Assembly (NCBI GenBank): GCA_022414725.1
Contig: CM039463.1
Location: 32,691,579-32,755,578 of the forward strand
Length of the DNA: 64,000 nucleotides
Direction of reading: 5' to 3'
DNA from: Microglena sp. YARC
Taxonomy: Eukaryota; Chlorophyta; Chlorophyceae; Chlamydomonadales; Chlamydomonadaceae
Of this stretch, positions 10,320 to 21,486 are shown one piece after another. The translations under genes were made by a program, and so were the position numbers. The number at the start of each line of letters is the position of its first letter. The stretch's first letter is position 1. The notes beneath the pieces were generated by a model. It was not told the origin of the DNA. It did not search any database and was given only the letters and a program-made list of their open reading frames with translations.

Positions 10320-11461
10320 TGGTGTTCTCTGAGTTGGGTCATGCATGCCGTGCTTATCTGGGGCCTGTGCAGGCAGGGATTGACTACCCCCCTCCTGGTG
10401 GTGCTACCTTTGGTGGATTGGGAGTTCGAAATGCAAATCTACGCAAGTACCAGTTTGCCAAAGTTCCTCTCAGCTTTGTACCTCCTAGGCCAGATTTTGA
10501 GCTACTCGTAAATGTTGCGAGTTCTTTGGATGAGATTGAGAACCTTGATGACCAGCGTGCATATGATGCTGGCATCGCTGCCGAGTACTTTCTGTCGGTT
10601 CGCGCTATGTATGATGCCACGCCGTTTTCGCCTGTTGCCTCACCACCTGCCTCTCCTAGTCAGACTCGTGTAGATCCTGCACTGTTAGGATTTAGTACCC
10701 TGCCCCTTGCACGCCAGGAGTTCATGTGTCTCACCATGATGCTCGCGCACATGACGGAACCGATGGTACAGGTGTATCAGGATTTTGCTACACCTCGCGA
10801 TATCTTACTGCATATCAAGAGGCAGCATTCTGATGCCCTTGCTGCTCGGGTTCCCCTCATGCTTGTTGAGCTTCGTAGTGTGACCATGAACAGCTCTGAA
10901 CCCGTGGATGTGTTCTTTCGCAGGGTGCGGCAGTTGTGCACTGATCTTCGCAGTGCGGGATACCCGCAGCCGCAGCATCACGCGATGCACACTATAATCA
11001 ATGGCATCACTCACCCTCGATTCGATTCGCTGCGCCTCCAGTTTGGCTTTGAGTTGTACCAGAACAAGACCGTAGACTACTGGTCTTGTCTTGATGCTTA
11101 TAGATCGTTAGATTTCTTAAATGTGTCTCTCCCCAGGTCTGATCCAAGGCATCCTGGCTGGTCCCGCGACCCTCCCCAGATCCCTGCTAATGCTGCTTTC
11201 CAGCGGGGCAAGGGATCTGGTTCTCAGAGTTCCGGGGGCACCAAGAGGCGCTTGGATTGCACTTGGGGACCCTGTCGTTCGAAAACGAGCCACTCGGAAG
11301 ACCGCTGCTTTACAAAGTATCCGGAACTCAGAAAGGCCAAGGGACGTGCACCTGGTTCTGAACCGGTGCCCGTAGCTTTGGCCCTTCCAGGGTCGCTTAC
11401 ACGTAAGCAGCTGTCGTCCTTGCAGGCTCAGATCGATGGGTACGCCATTTCAAAGAACTAG
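10319..11461 (+). CDS. Copia 1 Gag (capsid and zinc knuckle)
   Basis: This ORF begins at an ATG overlapping the TGA of the previous ORF and runs 380 codons to a TAG at 11459-11461. The middle part (about residues 130-250) has the helical composition of Copia Gag, including VELRSVTMNSSEPVDVFFRR and an INGITHPRFDSLRLQF stretch. Near the C-terminus a CX4CX5HX4C knuckle (CTWGPC...H...C) would bind RNA. Protease begins downstream in the same frame, so the TAG is the only barrier between Gag and Pol. The downstream GGTAAG...TTTGCAG (about 11463-11513) looks like a tiny intron, but its removal would not remove the stop. Confidence 0.8.
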   Translation: MVFSELGHACRAYLGPVQAGIDYPPPGGATFGGLGVRNANLRKYQFAKVPLSFVPPRPDFELLVNVASSLDEIENLDDQRAYDAGIAAEYFLSVRAMYDATPFSPVASPPASPSQTRVDPALLGFSTLPLARQEFMCLTMMLAHMTEPMVQVYQDFATPRDILLHIKRQHSDALAARVPLMLVELRSVTMNSSEPVDVFFRRVRQLCTDLRSAGYPQPQHHAMHTIINGITHPRFDSLRLQFGFELYQNKTVDYWSCLDAYRSLDFLNVSLPRSDPRHPGWSRDPPQIPANAAFQRGKGSGSQSSGGTKRRLDCTWGPCRSKTSHSEDRCFTKYPELRKAKGRAPGSEPVPVALALPGSLTRKQLSSLQAQIDGYAISKN

Positions 11462-14200
11462 GAGGTAAGATCTGTCCTATTTTCTTGCACGACTAAGTTC
11501 TCAAACATTTGCAGCCCAAGTCTTTCTGAAGGTATCTGGCATGTGGAATCGGGAGCTGGGATGTCAATCACAGGTGATAGGTCGTTGTTCACTGTGTTTG
11601 AATCCTCTGCTGTTGGGCCTGCAGTTCGATTTGCTGATGGGGTGATTCAACGGTCAGAGGGTATGGGGTCCATTGTGTTATGTAGTGATTGGTTACCAAC
11701 ATCAATCACCTTAACCAATGTTCTATACATACCCCACTGTCCAGTAAATCTCCTGTCCGTACATGCTGTAGCTCATTCCCTCCACTGCAAGATTGCTTTT
11801 GATAGTATTAGTTGTACTGCCACTCAGGGCTCTTCTGTGCTCTGGTCCTTTCCTGCTTCCAGTGATGGTGTGTATAAGTTTGCATGTAGGCCTTGTCACA
11901 CCTCCAGTCGTTGTTTGAGGGTTGCTGAATATTGTCCAGCTTTTGCACTTGATGTTGATGAGGACGGTGGAGTTATTATCCCTACCACTCCTGCATGGTT
12001 GTGGCATAGGCGACTGGGTCATCCCGGTTATGATGCCTTGCACAACCTTGTCAAGCGTGTATGGTTAAGAACTTACCCCTCAGCCTTCATCAAGTACAAA
12101 AGATGGGTAAGATCCCATGTGATGCTTGTCAAAAGGCTAAGGGAAAGCATCTCCCTTTTCCTAAAGAAAGCATGACTGAGGTCCTTGCACCCCTCCAACG
12201 CCTTCACTTGGATATCATGGGACCGGTTCATATTAGGGGTCTTCGTGGGGAGTTTTATATCTTGTGCCTTGTAGACCAATTCTCTGGCTATGCTGAGGTA
12301 TTGTGCTTGAGGACCAAGGATGAAGCTCCCTTAGCAGTCCAGACTATCATCCTCAGATGGTCAAATCAGCTGCAGGGGTTTGCCTTTAAGTGTCTGAGAT
12401 CTGACAGGGCTAAAGAGTTTATAGTTAAATGGTTCGAGGATTGGTTAGAATCGGTTGGGGCAGTACATGAGTTGTCTTTGGCATACACTGCACAGCAGAA
12501 TGCAACTGTGGAAAGGTATAATGGGGTCCTTCAAAAATATAGCTAGGAGTATCCACTTGGAGTCTAAGCTTACTAAGTCCTTTTGGCCCTATGCCTTCCT
12601 GGCTGCTTGTTACCTTAGAAACCGTCTGCCTAACCAGGGACGCAAGACACCCTTTGAGTTGTTTTATGGGGTGAAACCTGATGTGTCGTTATTACGTGTG
12701 TTTGGATGCCCCTGCTATGTTACTCTAGTCAATGGGAAGAAACGTAATAAGCTAGACGAAAGGGCGTTATCTGGTAGACTGGTTGGGTATTCTCTGGTGA
12801 GTAAGGGTTATTTTGTTTGGGTTCCTAAGTTGCGCCAGGTAGTAGAGAGTCGTGATGTACTCTTCTATGAGCAGTTTGATCATAACTGCATTCCTGGGCT
12901 AACTCCCTATGATGGGTCGCCATATGTCTCTAGCATCCCTGCCGCCATCAACGGACACATGCCTGTGGTTGCGGTTGATTCCCTAGACCCTTTGTCTTCC
13001 CCAATTGTTGACCACTGTCCTGGCCATAGGATGACTCTGCGACCTAGGTCGGGGGCCAGTGGTACTGTTTTGCGTGAGAACACACTGGGCGGGCGAGTTT
13101 CTGCGGCTCCTACGGACAAAATCTTAGCCGAATCTCAGGGGGTCGCCAGGCCCTCCTCTGCGTCACATTCCGTCGGTGAAGTCGTTGGATTTACACCAAC
13201 TCAGACCATAGTGGATCCTTTGTTAGATCCATTGCCTACTAGTCATCATACTCCCATCATCACTGATAGCTCGATGGAGTTGGTGAACGCTTCACCTCCT
13301 GCCGTCTCTGATAGATTACTCAGGAGTCCGGGTGATGATGTAGCCGTTGCAGATGATGCAAGTGATGATCTTGAACCGTGGTCAGGCTCCGATACTGCGT
13401 ATGGCTGGGGTGTTCCGGTCGACCCAGGCTTCGTTGATTTAGAGGCAAAGAAGGCCGGCCCTGTTCAACCAGGCAGTAGTTCTGCACTGGGGGCTTTACT
13501 AATGGTTACTGCTGATACTGCTGATACCCCCGCTGCCCATGTACAAGTAAACTGCTTGTACGTGGGAGCATCTGTTGCATCCACCACTGAACTGACCTAC
13601 AAAGCTGCCATGTTGCATACCAACCCTGACAGGGATCAATGGCTTCTTGCCATGAAGGATGAGATGGCTTCCCTTCATGCCCATGGTACATGGGTTCTCA
13701 CTCCACAGCCTCGTACGCAGAAGATCCTGTCTGGCAGGTGGTTATTTGTGAAGAAGATTGGTGTTGATGGTACTATACGCTTCAAGGCACGTTTTGTGGT
13801 CCGTGGTTTTCTGCAGCGTCCTGGGCTGGATTTTCATGATGTATATGCCCCTGTCTCCTCCAAAGCAGGTCTTAGGGTGCTCCTGGCTGCCATCACTCAT
13901 AGGAAGATGTTTGTTCGGCAGCTGGACATCAAGACTGCATTCCTAAATGCCAAGCTGGAGCCTGGTCTGGACCTGTACTGCCACCAGCCTGAGGGCTTTA
14001 GGCACCTTGGTCCTAACGGTGTTCCACTTGTCTGCAAACTGATCAAGTCCCTTTATGGATTGAAGCAGGCACCCAGAGCTTGGAGTAGGGATGTCAAGCG
14101 GGTTCTGGTTGCTCATGGCTTTACTATGTGCAAGGCAGAACCTGCTCTGTACTTTAGGAAGGATTCTGATGGTGGGTGGAGCTATGTCCTGACCTATGTT

Positions 14201-14384
14201 ACATTACATTACATTACATTACATTACATTACATTACATTACATTACATTACATTACATTACATTACATTACATTACATTACATTACATTACATTACATT
14301 ACATTACATTACATTACATTACATTACATTACATTACATTACATTACATTACATTACATTACATTACATTACATTACATTACAT
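14201..14384. repeat. (ACATT)n microsatellite, LINE tail
   Basis: About 37 perfect copies of ACATT form the 3' tail of the LINE (AATGT on the LINE strand). The other two LINE fragments have only two or three copies. ORFs reading ITLHYITLHY across it are artefacts. Confidence 0.95.
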
Positions 14385-14640
14385 GTTAAAGTCTACTTGA
14401 CACCGCGAGGGTGTATGAGACTCTGTGCTTTAAACAAAAAGAAAAAGCACCCACAAAGCAAAAAACCCCATTACATCAGGGGTGTGTCGAGGACAAACAA
14501 ACCAAACTCCCAACCACCGTTTTGGTGGCGTAGGTATTAAACCCCTTAGAGCCGGACCCAGATCTCAACCACTTACAGTGGCGGAGGTAAGAAGCTAACA
14601 AATGAGAAGTCACAAGAAGAAGAAAAAAAGGGATGATAAA

Positions 14641-15687
14641 TTACGGTGCCACTAAGCAGTCCAGGGCTTCCTGTCTTGCTCTTCTACAAGTAGAAAGATA
14701 GTCGGCTAGGTTGCTCCAAAAAGACTTAGTGCCATTTCCATTCATAAAGGTTCTGAATGTGGAATCGCAGAATTCCACATTCCATACGGTTAAGTTGGTA
14801 TCCTCATGGACATGCCTATAAATATCTGTAAACAGCTTCTGGTAGCGGAGGCGAATATCATTATAAAAAGGGCACTCAAACATATGCATTTCATCCTCAG
14901 GTTTTTGGAACCCACACATTTGACAGTGTCTCATTGAGCGAGGGATGTGTGCTCTATCCACCACCCTCATTCTTTCTGTGTTCAGCCAATGGGAACCCAT
15001 TCTAAACTGTGCTATAGAACGAATCTGATCCTGCTTATGTAAGGCGGATGTAAAGGGAATCAAGCCATTCTCATCATTGCTGTTGGCTGCGAACCATTTT
15101 TGGTATCGGAGGCGTTTAAAGCCAACCCTTCTCTCATCAGGGATGTCTCTAACTGCATTGGGGTCACTTGGGTACTTAAACCTCCATGACTCAAAAACTT
15201 CAGACATAATACCTTCGACATCGACAGCCTCCAAAATGTTGATGTTTTTACTGGATCCTAGCTTGTGGAGAGCACAACGCAAGTCATGAACCCAGCCAGT
15301 GTTGGAGTCAAAAGATTCCTCAAGAGCCATTCTAATGAGATCCTCAGGTTCTTTATGTATGGTCTTGTTCCAGAAGCGCAAAGCTTGTTTAAGCCAAGCA
15401 AAACACAACGGGGTTCTACCCAGCTCTTCCATGATAATATTAGATGTAGTAGATTGGCAAACACCCAACATTTGTTTAAGTATACCTCTATGCCATTTCT
15501 CACAAGCATGGTCATTTGAGATAAGTGTGTTGTTCAGAATAGAAGGAGCCCACACCTCACAGCCAAAATTCAGGATAGGTTGTACAAGAGAATCAAACAG
15601 GTGGGTGAGAATATCAATATTGTATATCTCCATAGTATGGCATCGCCTACGGAGCATGTGGTGTGCCTTTTGGGCCTTAGTGAGCAT
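14641..15687 (-). CDS. LINE reverse transcriptase, C-terminal part
   Basis: An open frame of 348 codons encodes the region downstream of the RT palm. FDSLVQPILNFGCEVW, near residues 30-45, is the thumb-region motif of many LINE polymerases. A cysteine/histidine cluster (CQMCGF...EMHMFECPFY) near residues 265-285 is the usual C-terminal zinc-binding tail. The catalytic palm with its FADD-type motif is missing because the copy is 5'-truncated, so it cannot move alone. There are no internal stops, which suggests a recent insertion. The 3' UTR between 14640 and 14385 carries the conserved end shared with the two fragments. Confidence 0.85.
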   Translation of the reverse strand: MLTKAQKAHHMLRRRCHTMEIYNIDILTHLFDSLVQPILNFGCEVWAPSILNNTLISNDHACEKWHRGILKQMLGVCQSTTSNIIMEELGRTPLCFAWLKQALRFWNKTIHKEPEDLIRMALEESFDSNTGWVHDLRCALHKLGSSKNINILEAVDVEGIMSEVFESWRFKYPSDPNAVRDIPDERRVGFKRLRYQKWFAANSNDENGLIPFTSALHKQDQIRSIAQFRMGSHWLNTERMRVVDRAHIPRSMRHCQMCGFQKPEDEMHMFECPFYNDIRLRYQKLFTDIYRHVHEDTNLTVWNVEFCDSTFRTFMNGNGTKSFWSNLADYLSTCRRARQEALDCLVAP

Positions 15688-16674
15688 CCTAGAAAAAGAA
15701 AAATGTTGATGACTTTATCTGTGCTTTTAGTGAGCTGGATAGGTATGTGTTGCTGATCCAGGCAATGGAAGCAGCTGGCTGGGAGGTCAAAGAGATGGGT
15801 GTTCCAATTCAGTTCCTCTCTTTGGACATGGATGTTACCCTTGACTCTGAAGGCAGGTGTGTTCAGATCAATCTCTCTCAGCACACCTACATTGTTGATC
15901 TGGTGGAGCAGTTTGGTCTTACTGCTGCTGCCCCACCCAAGTTTGCTGCTCCCATGGCCAAATCCACTGTTTCTGACGCCCCTGGAGAGCCCCTGCCGTC
16001 TAATAGCCAGTACCTCTCTCTTGTAAGTGCTTTGCTATACCTGGCCACTTGCACCAGGCCTGATATTTCCTTTGCTGTTAGCTATTTATCCAGGTTCTCT
16101 GCTCACCCTACAGTCCCTCTCTGGGGGGCTGCCAAACGGTTACTCTTGTATTTGAGAACACATTCTCACCTGGGTCTCACTTACACCCACAGCCCTGATT
16201 TCACTTTTACTGTCTTTAGTGACTCATCTTATGCTGATGATGGGTCTGACAGGAGATCTCAGACTGGCTTTGCAGTTCTAGCTGGTGGGTGCATTGTTAA
16301 CTGGATGAGCAAGCGACAGCCTACTGTTGCTATTAGCTCTAGTGAGGCTGAGTATCAGGCCCTGTCCCAGGCTGCCAGGGAGGTCCAATGGTTGAAGAAA
16401 TTGAGGGTGGATCTGGGTCTGCCTTGTGCTTTGGTTACAATTCAGGGTGACAACTTAGGTTCCCTGAGTTGGGCCACTGACTGGCAGCTTCTGCCTCGCA
16501 GCAAGCACATTGATGTTATTCATCACTACATCAAGGAGCTGGTGGAGGATGGCCAACTGGCTGTTGCCTATGTTAACACTGTGGATAACTGTGCTGACCC
16601 CTTCGCCAAGCCCCTTGATCCTGCTGTGTTCTGGCGGTTTGTCCGTATGCTTGGAATGACCGCTACTTCTTAGG

Positions 16675-16995
16675 GTCATTTATTAGTTTTTTGGTTACAT
16701 ACGTTTCTTGTTTTTTGGTTATCATTGTATGGCATTAGGTTCCTATTCCCGGATCGGGTTTTCTATACCGTTGTTACCCGTCATTGATATTCGGTTATCC
16801 TCTTTTCTCCCTTGGCACTCTTTGGTATTTTGCCTTGGTCCATTCCTTCATTTACACCCTTTGGGTTACAGTTGAAGTTCTCTCGTTTTTTCGGAGTTCT
16901 TTAATTTTTTTTTTTAATCTGTTACATATAGTTCTATGTCCCCAGTGCCATAGGTGGAGTAGTAGTATTGTATGTCACCTGTGTCATAGGTGGAG
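16675..16995 (+). other. Copia 1 3' untranslated region
   Basis: Between the RNase H stop and the truncated LTR there is no ORF of note. The words CCAGTGCCATAGGTGGAG and TGTGTCATAGGTGGAG form a short direct repeat, and AGGTGGAG abuts the LTR as a weak polypurine tract. The same sequences, reversed, appear next to the LTRs of Copia 2 and 3. Confidence 0.6.
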
Positions 16996-17065
16996 TGTCA
17001 GCATGAATTGCGGTGCTCTCAAGCGTTTTATGACTTGGTGACTACTTATGTACTCCCTTAGAACT
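16996..17065 (+). repeat. Copia 1 3' LTR, truncated
   Basis: This matches the first 70 bp of the 5' LTR, then breaks at AGAACT, a word shared with the Gypsy sequence that follows. The break is therefore a microhomology junction. Confidence 0.85.
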
Positions 17066-17125
17066 TATGATATAAGTGCGGAACGGTTCGAACCTTCAAC
17101 CCTGGGACTCCACCCAAGTGCCCAC
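17066..17125 (+). mobile_element. 60-bp Gypsy gag fragment
   Basis: Identical to the Gypsy sequence just before Copia 3 (32638-32697), including an in-frame TGA and the CCCAC that is the target duplication of Copia 3. It shows that Copia 2 was copied together with its Gypsy flank. Confidence 0.85.
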
Positions 17126-17508
17126 TATCAGCTTGTAAGCACTCCGAAGAGTGGACAGAGATGTTGCAGCGGAGACAGACGCGCCAATCTATACACGGAG
17201 ACAAGGATAGCGTTACAAGGATAGGCGGACGCCAAAGAACACCAGCGGTGGGAGAGGCGGATGCCTGTAACCTGACTAGACCCTAAGTCAGGAATCTTTA
17301 AGCCAGGCACCGGCTATACAGAGCGTGTCAGTGAGAGACCGATGACGCAGTCAACAGGAAGCTGTCACCGTGTCATGAAGGATGACACAGTCTACGGGAA
17401 GCTGACACAGTACAGACAGAAACACTGTCTGGGCCGATAGTTCTAAGGAAGTACATAAGAAGTCACCAAGTCATAAAACGCGTGAGAGCACCGCAATTCA
17501 TGCTGACA
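17126..17508 (-). repeat. Copia 2 LTR (left; 3' LTR in element orientation)
   Basis: 383 bp, from TATCAGC to GCTGACA on the plus strand, matching 32698-33080 and 36721-37103. It is a diverged reverse complement of the Copia 1 LTR. Confidence 0.85.
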
Positions 17509-18988
17509 CTCCACCTATGACACAGGTGACATACAATACTACTTCTCCACCTATGGCACTGGGGACATAGAACTATAAACTGGTAGCAAACAAAAATTAT
17601 TCAGGAACGGCGGAAAAAACAGGAAACCAGAAGAAAGCCTTGTCTAAAAATAAAAGGATGAGAAAGGATGAACCAAAAACCACTGTAGTACTCCGAAAAT
17701 GTAGCAGCAAAAAACTTGGGTCATCCCTAGTTGAGCTGAGACCAAAATGGAAATGTAACCATCCATGGTAAGCACAAAATTACTATTCATCCAGAATAGT
17801 AGGCACCAAACCAGAAATTCACAGGGAGGCCACACAGAAATCAATCCTAATACCAAAGGAAGGGGAACAACGGTGACTGAAAGAACCGAGAACTGAACCT
17901 AAAGAGAAGACCGAAATTGTGTATATCAAAGTTGGGGAACAACGGTATAGAAAACCCGATCCGGGAATAGGAACCTAACGCCAATCAATGATAACCAAAG
18001 AGACGGATCGAAATATCGTGTGAGAGCAGCACACGAGAGAATCAAGCCTAAAGGACGCAGACAAGAGGACACTAAAGACTACGATGGAAAAGTCAAGTCG
18101 ATGGAAAAATCCGCTCCTTAAAAAAAACTATTCTTAGCATAGAATTCATGACTAGGTTGGGATGAAAAAACCATGATGAACTGGTTTCTTACTCAAAGAT
18201 GGAAGTAAGAAGATTTATGAAAGTTAATTATCATAAACCCCCAGCTACGGCACTAACAAAAAACAGTCTAAGAGGTGGGTATCGCACCGCAAAGAACTTA
18301 TACACTCAAGACAAATCAAGCGCCTAACCACAAGCAAACCATGCCTGCAGCATCTGAAAAAATCCAAAGGATGCGGAGAGAAATTTCAAGAAACTTGTAA
18401 CCAACAAAGGAAACACAGTTCAATGATCAATAGAAGGTAAGATGTACAACCATAGTACATAAAACCTATTGTCCACTTGAAAATAGTAAACGCAGAAAAA
18501 AAAGGACTAATAATTTACTGCAAAGGATGGACTGAAAGGGCGCTTGAAATACACTCGGAAAACAAGAAAGAGGTGAGCGGCGGTACATCTGCAAGTACAA
18601 CTGCAAGATTACCCAGCCCACCAATTTACAGTAAAATCCAAAGGGAAATAACTACTACACTCCACAAAAAATTCTAATCACCTGAGGGGCTGGTGATCTA
18701 AAAACAGTGTGGAGTAAAAAGAAATAGCTAATCTATGATGAGCTCCACCGAATGAACCATCTGCCTATGGAACTAAGAGGCAGAAACCATCAAGACGCTA
18801 TAACGGTGGTCTGAATTAATTACCACCTTCCACCAAAACCAAGAAAGACAGCTGAAAGGAAGCTGCCTAAACAAAGCGTCGTAACGCTCCACCAATCTAG
18901 ACTACCCTATAAGTCAGTCTAGGCGGTGCTGAGGAATAGGCACCCACACATAGGGCCATGTTAATCTACGTATGAGAACCATCAGCAC
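17509..18988 (-). other. Copia 2 internal region, 3' UTR-like
   Basis: Near the LTR the reverse complement of the Copia 1 3' UTR is clear (CCACCTATGGCACTGGGGAC at about 17530; GATCCGGGAATAGGAACCTA at about 17959). The remainder to about 18980 has no recognisable coding sequence; RT and RNase H, expected here, are gone. The same sequence is at 33081-34563. Confidence 0.6.
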
Positions 18989-19940
18989 CTAAAAAAATGA
19001 ATCCTGGGTTGACTGTAACACCCCAGCCATACGCAGTATCAAGCTAGTAACCGGTAGTATAGCCCCCAGCGCAGAACTACTGCCTGGTTGAACAGGGCCG
19101 GCCTTATTTGCCTCTATATCAACGAAGCCTGAGTCGACTGTAACACCCCAGCCATACGCAGTATCGGAGCCTGACCAATGATCAAGATCATCACTTGCTC
19201 TATCAGCAAAGGCTACATCATCACCCGGGCTCCCGAATAATCTATCAGGAATGGCAGGAGGCGAAGCGCTCACCAACTCCTGCGAGCCATCCAAGATGAT
19301 TGGAGCAGGGTGACTATTAGGCAATGGACCTGTAACAGGCTCCACTATGAACTGAGACTGTCGTAATCCTAGAGCTTCACCGACGAAACGTGGCGCAGAG
19401 GAGGGCCTGGCGACCCCCTGAGATTCGGCCAAGATTATAGTTGGACAACCAACTCCCACCCGCCCTAAAACTTCACACACAATACAGCAAGATCAGGCCC
19501 TGGTCTGGAATGCAATCTGGATACATCCCAGCCAGGCCAGCCAACAACAATTGGGGTTGTAAAAGGGCGTAGGGAATTACCGGGTACACTAACATATCAC
19601 CGTTTGATGACAGGAGGGATGCAAGCGGGCACGGGGACCCATACTAATGGGAGAACCCAGGAAGACAGTTTAGACTGAACTGGATATAGAGAGTACATCA
19701 CTACTCTCTACTATCTGGCGCAACATCGGAAACCCAAATATAATAACCCTTACTCACCAGGGAATACCCAACCAGTCTACCAAATAACGCCCTTTTGTCC
19801 AGCTTGTTGCGTTTCTTCCCAATTGACTAACATAGCAGGGGCAATAACAAACGCAACAACGACACATCGGGCACGACCCCATAAAACAGCTCTTAGGGTG
19901 TCTTGTGTCCCCGATATCAGCCAATCCTCGAACCACTTAA
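18989..19940 (-). pseudogene. Copia 2 integrase end and linker remnant
   Basis: The minus-strand ORF 18989-19480 parallels the Copia 1 linker at about 13110-13490: both contain LAESQGVARPSSA, SPGDDVA and WSGSDTAYGWGV, and VQPGSSSA. Upstream on the minus strand (19754-19936) a decayed stretch still reads CYVSQLGRNATS, parallel to CYVTLVNGKKRN of Copia 1. Stops and frameshifts separate the pieces. Element 3 has the same remnant at 34564-35500. Confidence 0.75.
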
Positions 19941-21146
19941 CTAAAAATTCCCTAAGCCCTAGCAGAACTCAAACACTTGAACCCAAACTCTCGAGCTAAG
20001 GCATACACCTAAGGAGGGAACCAGGGGCACGGTAAGACAAAGTAGCGACCTCTGTCGAAACACGAAACGCACCCAGGGGTCCCAAGGATCCTAAGAGAGA
20101 AAAAATATCCACCAAGTTATCATGCCAAAGATCCTCCACGGCCGGTGGACTAGGGCCAGGACGGCGTCCACTTCGGCCTGTAGCATGGGCGAAGTCCGGC
20201 GCTGCGAGACCAGACCTGGGATCACAGAAGGTGGGGAAGCGTTAGGTCGAAGTCGAGATTTGAGGTATGGGAAAAAGGAAGACGAGGATGAAAGTGCAGC
20301 AAGTCGCACCTGGTGCAGAAAATCGCACCAATGGCAGAAAATCGCAAATCGCAAGGGCAGATTTCGAAAAATTTATCGCTAGGATGCGAAGAGCAGAGCC
20401 GAGGCATGTAAAGGTCCGAATATCCCGCCGTCGATGATCAGGTCAATCCCAAGTCCCCCCCTCTATCGCTCGACTCACCCGGTTGGGGGGTAGAGGGAGC
20501 AGCACCCGAGTGGTGCTGACCATACCCCCTGCTTCCTACCACCTCCAGAATCTCCAGGTCCAGACGCGTAGGGTGTCTCCTCTGGCGAACCCTACGGCAG
20601 TGCCGGCGATTCGCCAGCTTGATCGAAAAAATTCCCCAGAAGGTAGCACAGAGCCACTAGAGCGCAAGCTCATGCCAGTAGCCAACAGTCGACTGGGCAG
20701 AGCAAAGGGGGCAAAGACGACGTAGACATCAGCAGGGAGCTTGGTCGGCTTGGCAACCTCCGGTATGCAGGCAGAGCCTCAAACACCGGAGTTAGCGACG
20801 TCAAGGACGCGAGCAGACGAAGACGGGGTATCTCCACCGATGTCCAGGCTAGTCGCCGACTTGAGTCTGCACGTCATAGTCATCTACGACAGACGGGAGG
20901 AGGCGACAGACGGCAGGGGAGGAAAAGGAAGAGAAGATGGAGGAATGACCGGGGGGGGGGTGGCTTCCACGATGGCGGAAGGATCCTCCTCTCCGGCAGC
21001 AGAGGCCGCTGGCGCGCAACCAATCAGCCAATTTGTCGTCATGTCAGGACTTCGGAACTTCCAGAATGAAGCTCGTTGAAGCCAAGTAGAAAACGACGCA
21101 TAAAGTGCAATGCAAAGCAGTGGTACCATGGTGGGCCCCAATGACC
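19941..21146 (-). pseudogene. Copia 2 gag remnant and leader
   Basis: The strongest match is at about 20990-21035, the reverse complement of the start of Copia 1 ORF1 (the GATTGGCTTGATGATTGCGC region near 9410). The rest is too diverged to align by eye, and no long frame survives. The segment next to the LTR, GGTCATTGGGGCCC on the minus strand, is where the primer-binding site should be and differs from that of Copia 1. Confidence 0.5.
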
Positions 21147-21486
21147 TATCAGCTTGTAAGCACTCCGAAGAGTGGACAGAGATGTTGCAGCGGAGACAGA
21201 CGCGCCAATCTATACACGGAGACAAGGATAGCGTTACAAGGACAGGCGGACGCCAAAGAACACCAGCGGTGGGAGAGGCGGATGCCTGTAACCTGACTAG
21301 ACCCTAAGTCAGAATCTTTAAGCCAGGCACCGGCTATATACAGAGCGTGTCAGTGAGAGGACCGATGACGCAGTCAACAGGAAGCTGTCACCGTGTCATG
21401 AAGGATGACACAGTCTACGGGAAGCTGACACAGTACAGACAGAAACACTGTCTGGGCCGATAGTTCTAAGGAAGTACATAAGAAGT
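21147..21486 (-). repeat. Copia 2 LTR (right; 5' LTR), first part
   Basis: Matches the left LTR up to AGAAGT, where the 5.3 kb element is inserted. The LTR resumes at 26825. Confidence 0.85.

Larger units (their letters stand above)
14201..15702 (-). mobile_element. 5'-truncated LINE inserted in Copia 1
   Basis: A non-LTR retrotransposon lies on the minus strand. Its 5' end (15702) is cut inside the RT gene; its 3' end is a long AATGT-repeat tail. ATGTT duplications flank it (14196-14200 and 15703-15707), and removing the insert restores the Copia frame exactly. Fragments of the same 3' end are at 2110-2265 and 28649-28775. Confidence 0.9.
11462..16674 (+). pseudogene. Copia 1 Pol: protease, integrase, RT, RNase H (interrupted)
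   Basis: Protease has HVESGAGMS around 11540, with Glu where the catalytic Asp is expected. GAG-pre-integrase follows (WLWHRRLGHPGYD), then the integrase zinc site (CDACQKAK) and core (LDIMGP; RSDRAKEF; NATVERYNG). The frame slips near 12060 and returns near 12530, so the integrase core lies in another frame between two compensating indels. A Ser/Pro-rich linker (about 12900-13500) precedes RT, with KARFVVRGF, QLDIKTAFLNA and LYGLKQAPRAW. RT is split after Tyr-Val of YVDD by the LINE at 14201-15702 and resumes with Asp-Asp at 15708. RNase H follows (FSDSSYADD; SSSEAEYQAL) to a TAG at 16672-16674. Apart from these breaks the frame is open. Confidence 0.9.
8836..17065 (+). mobile_element. Copia (Ty1) retrotransposon 1, truncated at its 3' LTR
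   Basis: The domain order is Gag, protease, integrase, reverse transcriptase, RNase H, which defines Copia/Pseudoviridae. The 5' LTR is 394 bp. The 3' LTR is cut after about 70 bp, where it joins a Gypsy scrap. The element sits in the tRNA array. Pol has two compensating frameshifts in integrase and a LINE insertion in RT, so this copy is not functional as it stands. The proximal reading frames are otherwise well kept, suggesting a fairly young insertion. The target duplication cannot be checked because the right end is missing. Confidence 0.92.

Noticed and set aside
11463..11513. Spliceosomal intron between Copia Gag and Pol
   Set aside because: The boundaries look right, but the Gag stop lies upstream of the donor, and Gag and Pol already share a frame; splicing would gain nothing.
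12455..14389. 644-codon ORF ending in ITLHY repeats
   Set aside because: Its end is Copia RT read through into the ACATT microsatellite tail of an inserted LINE; not a real protein end.
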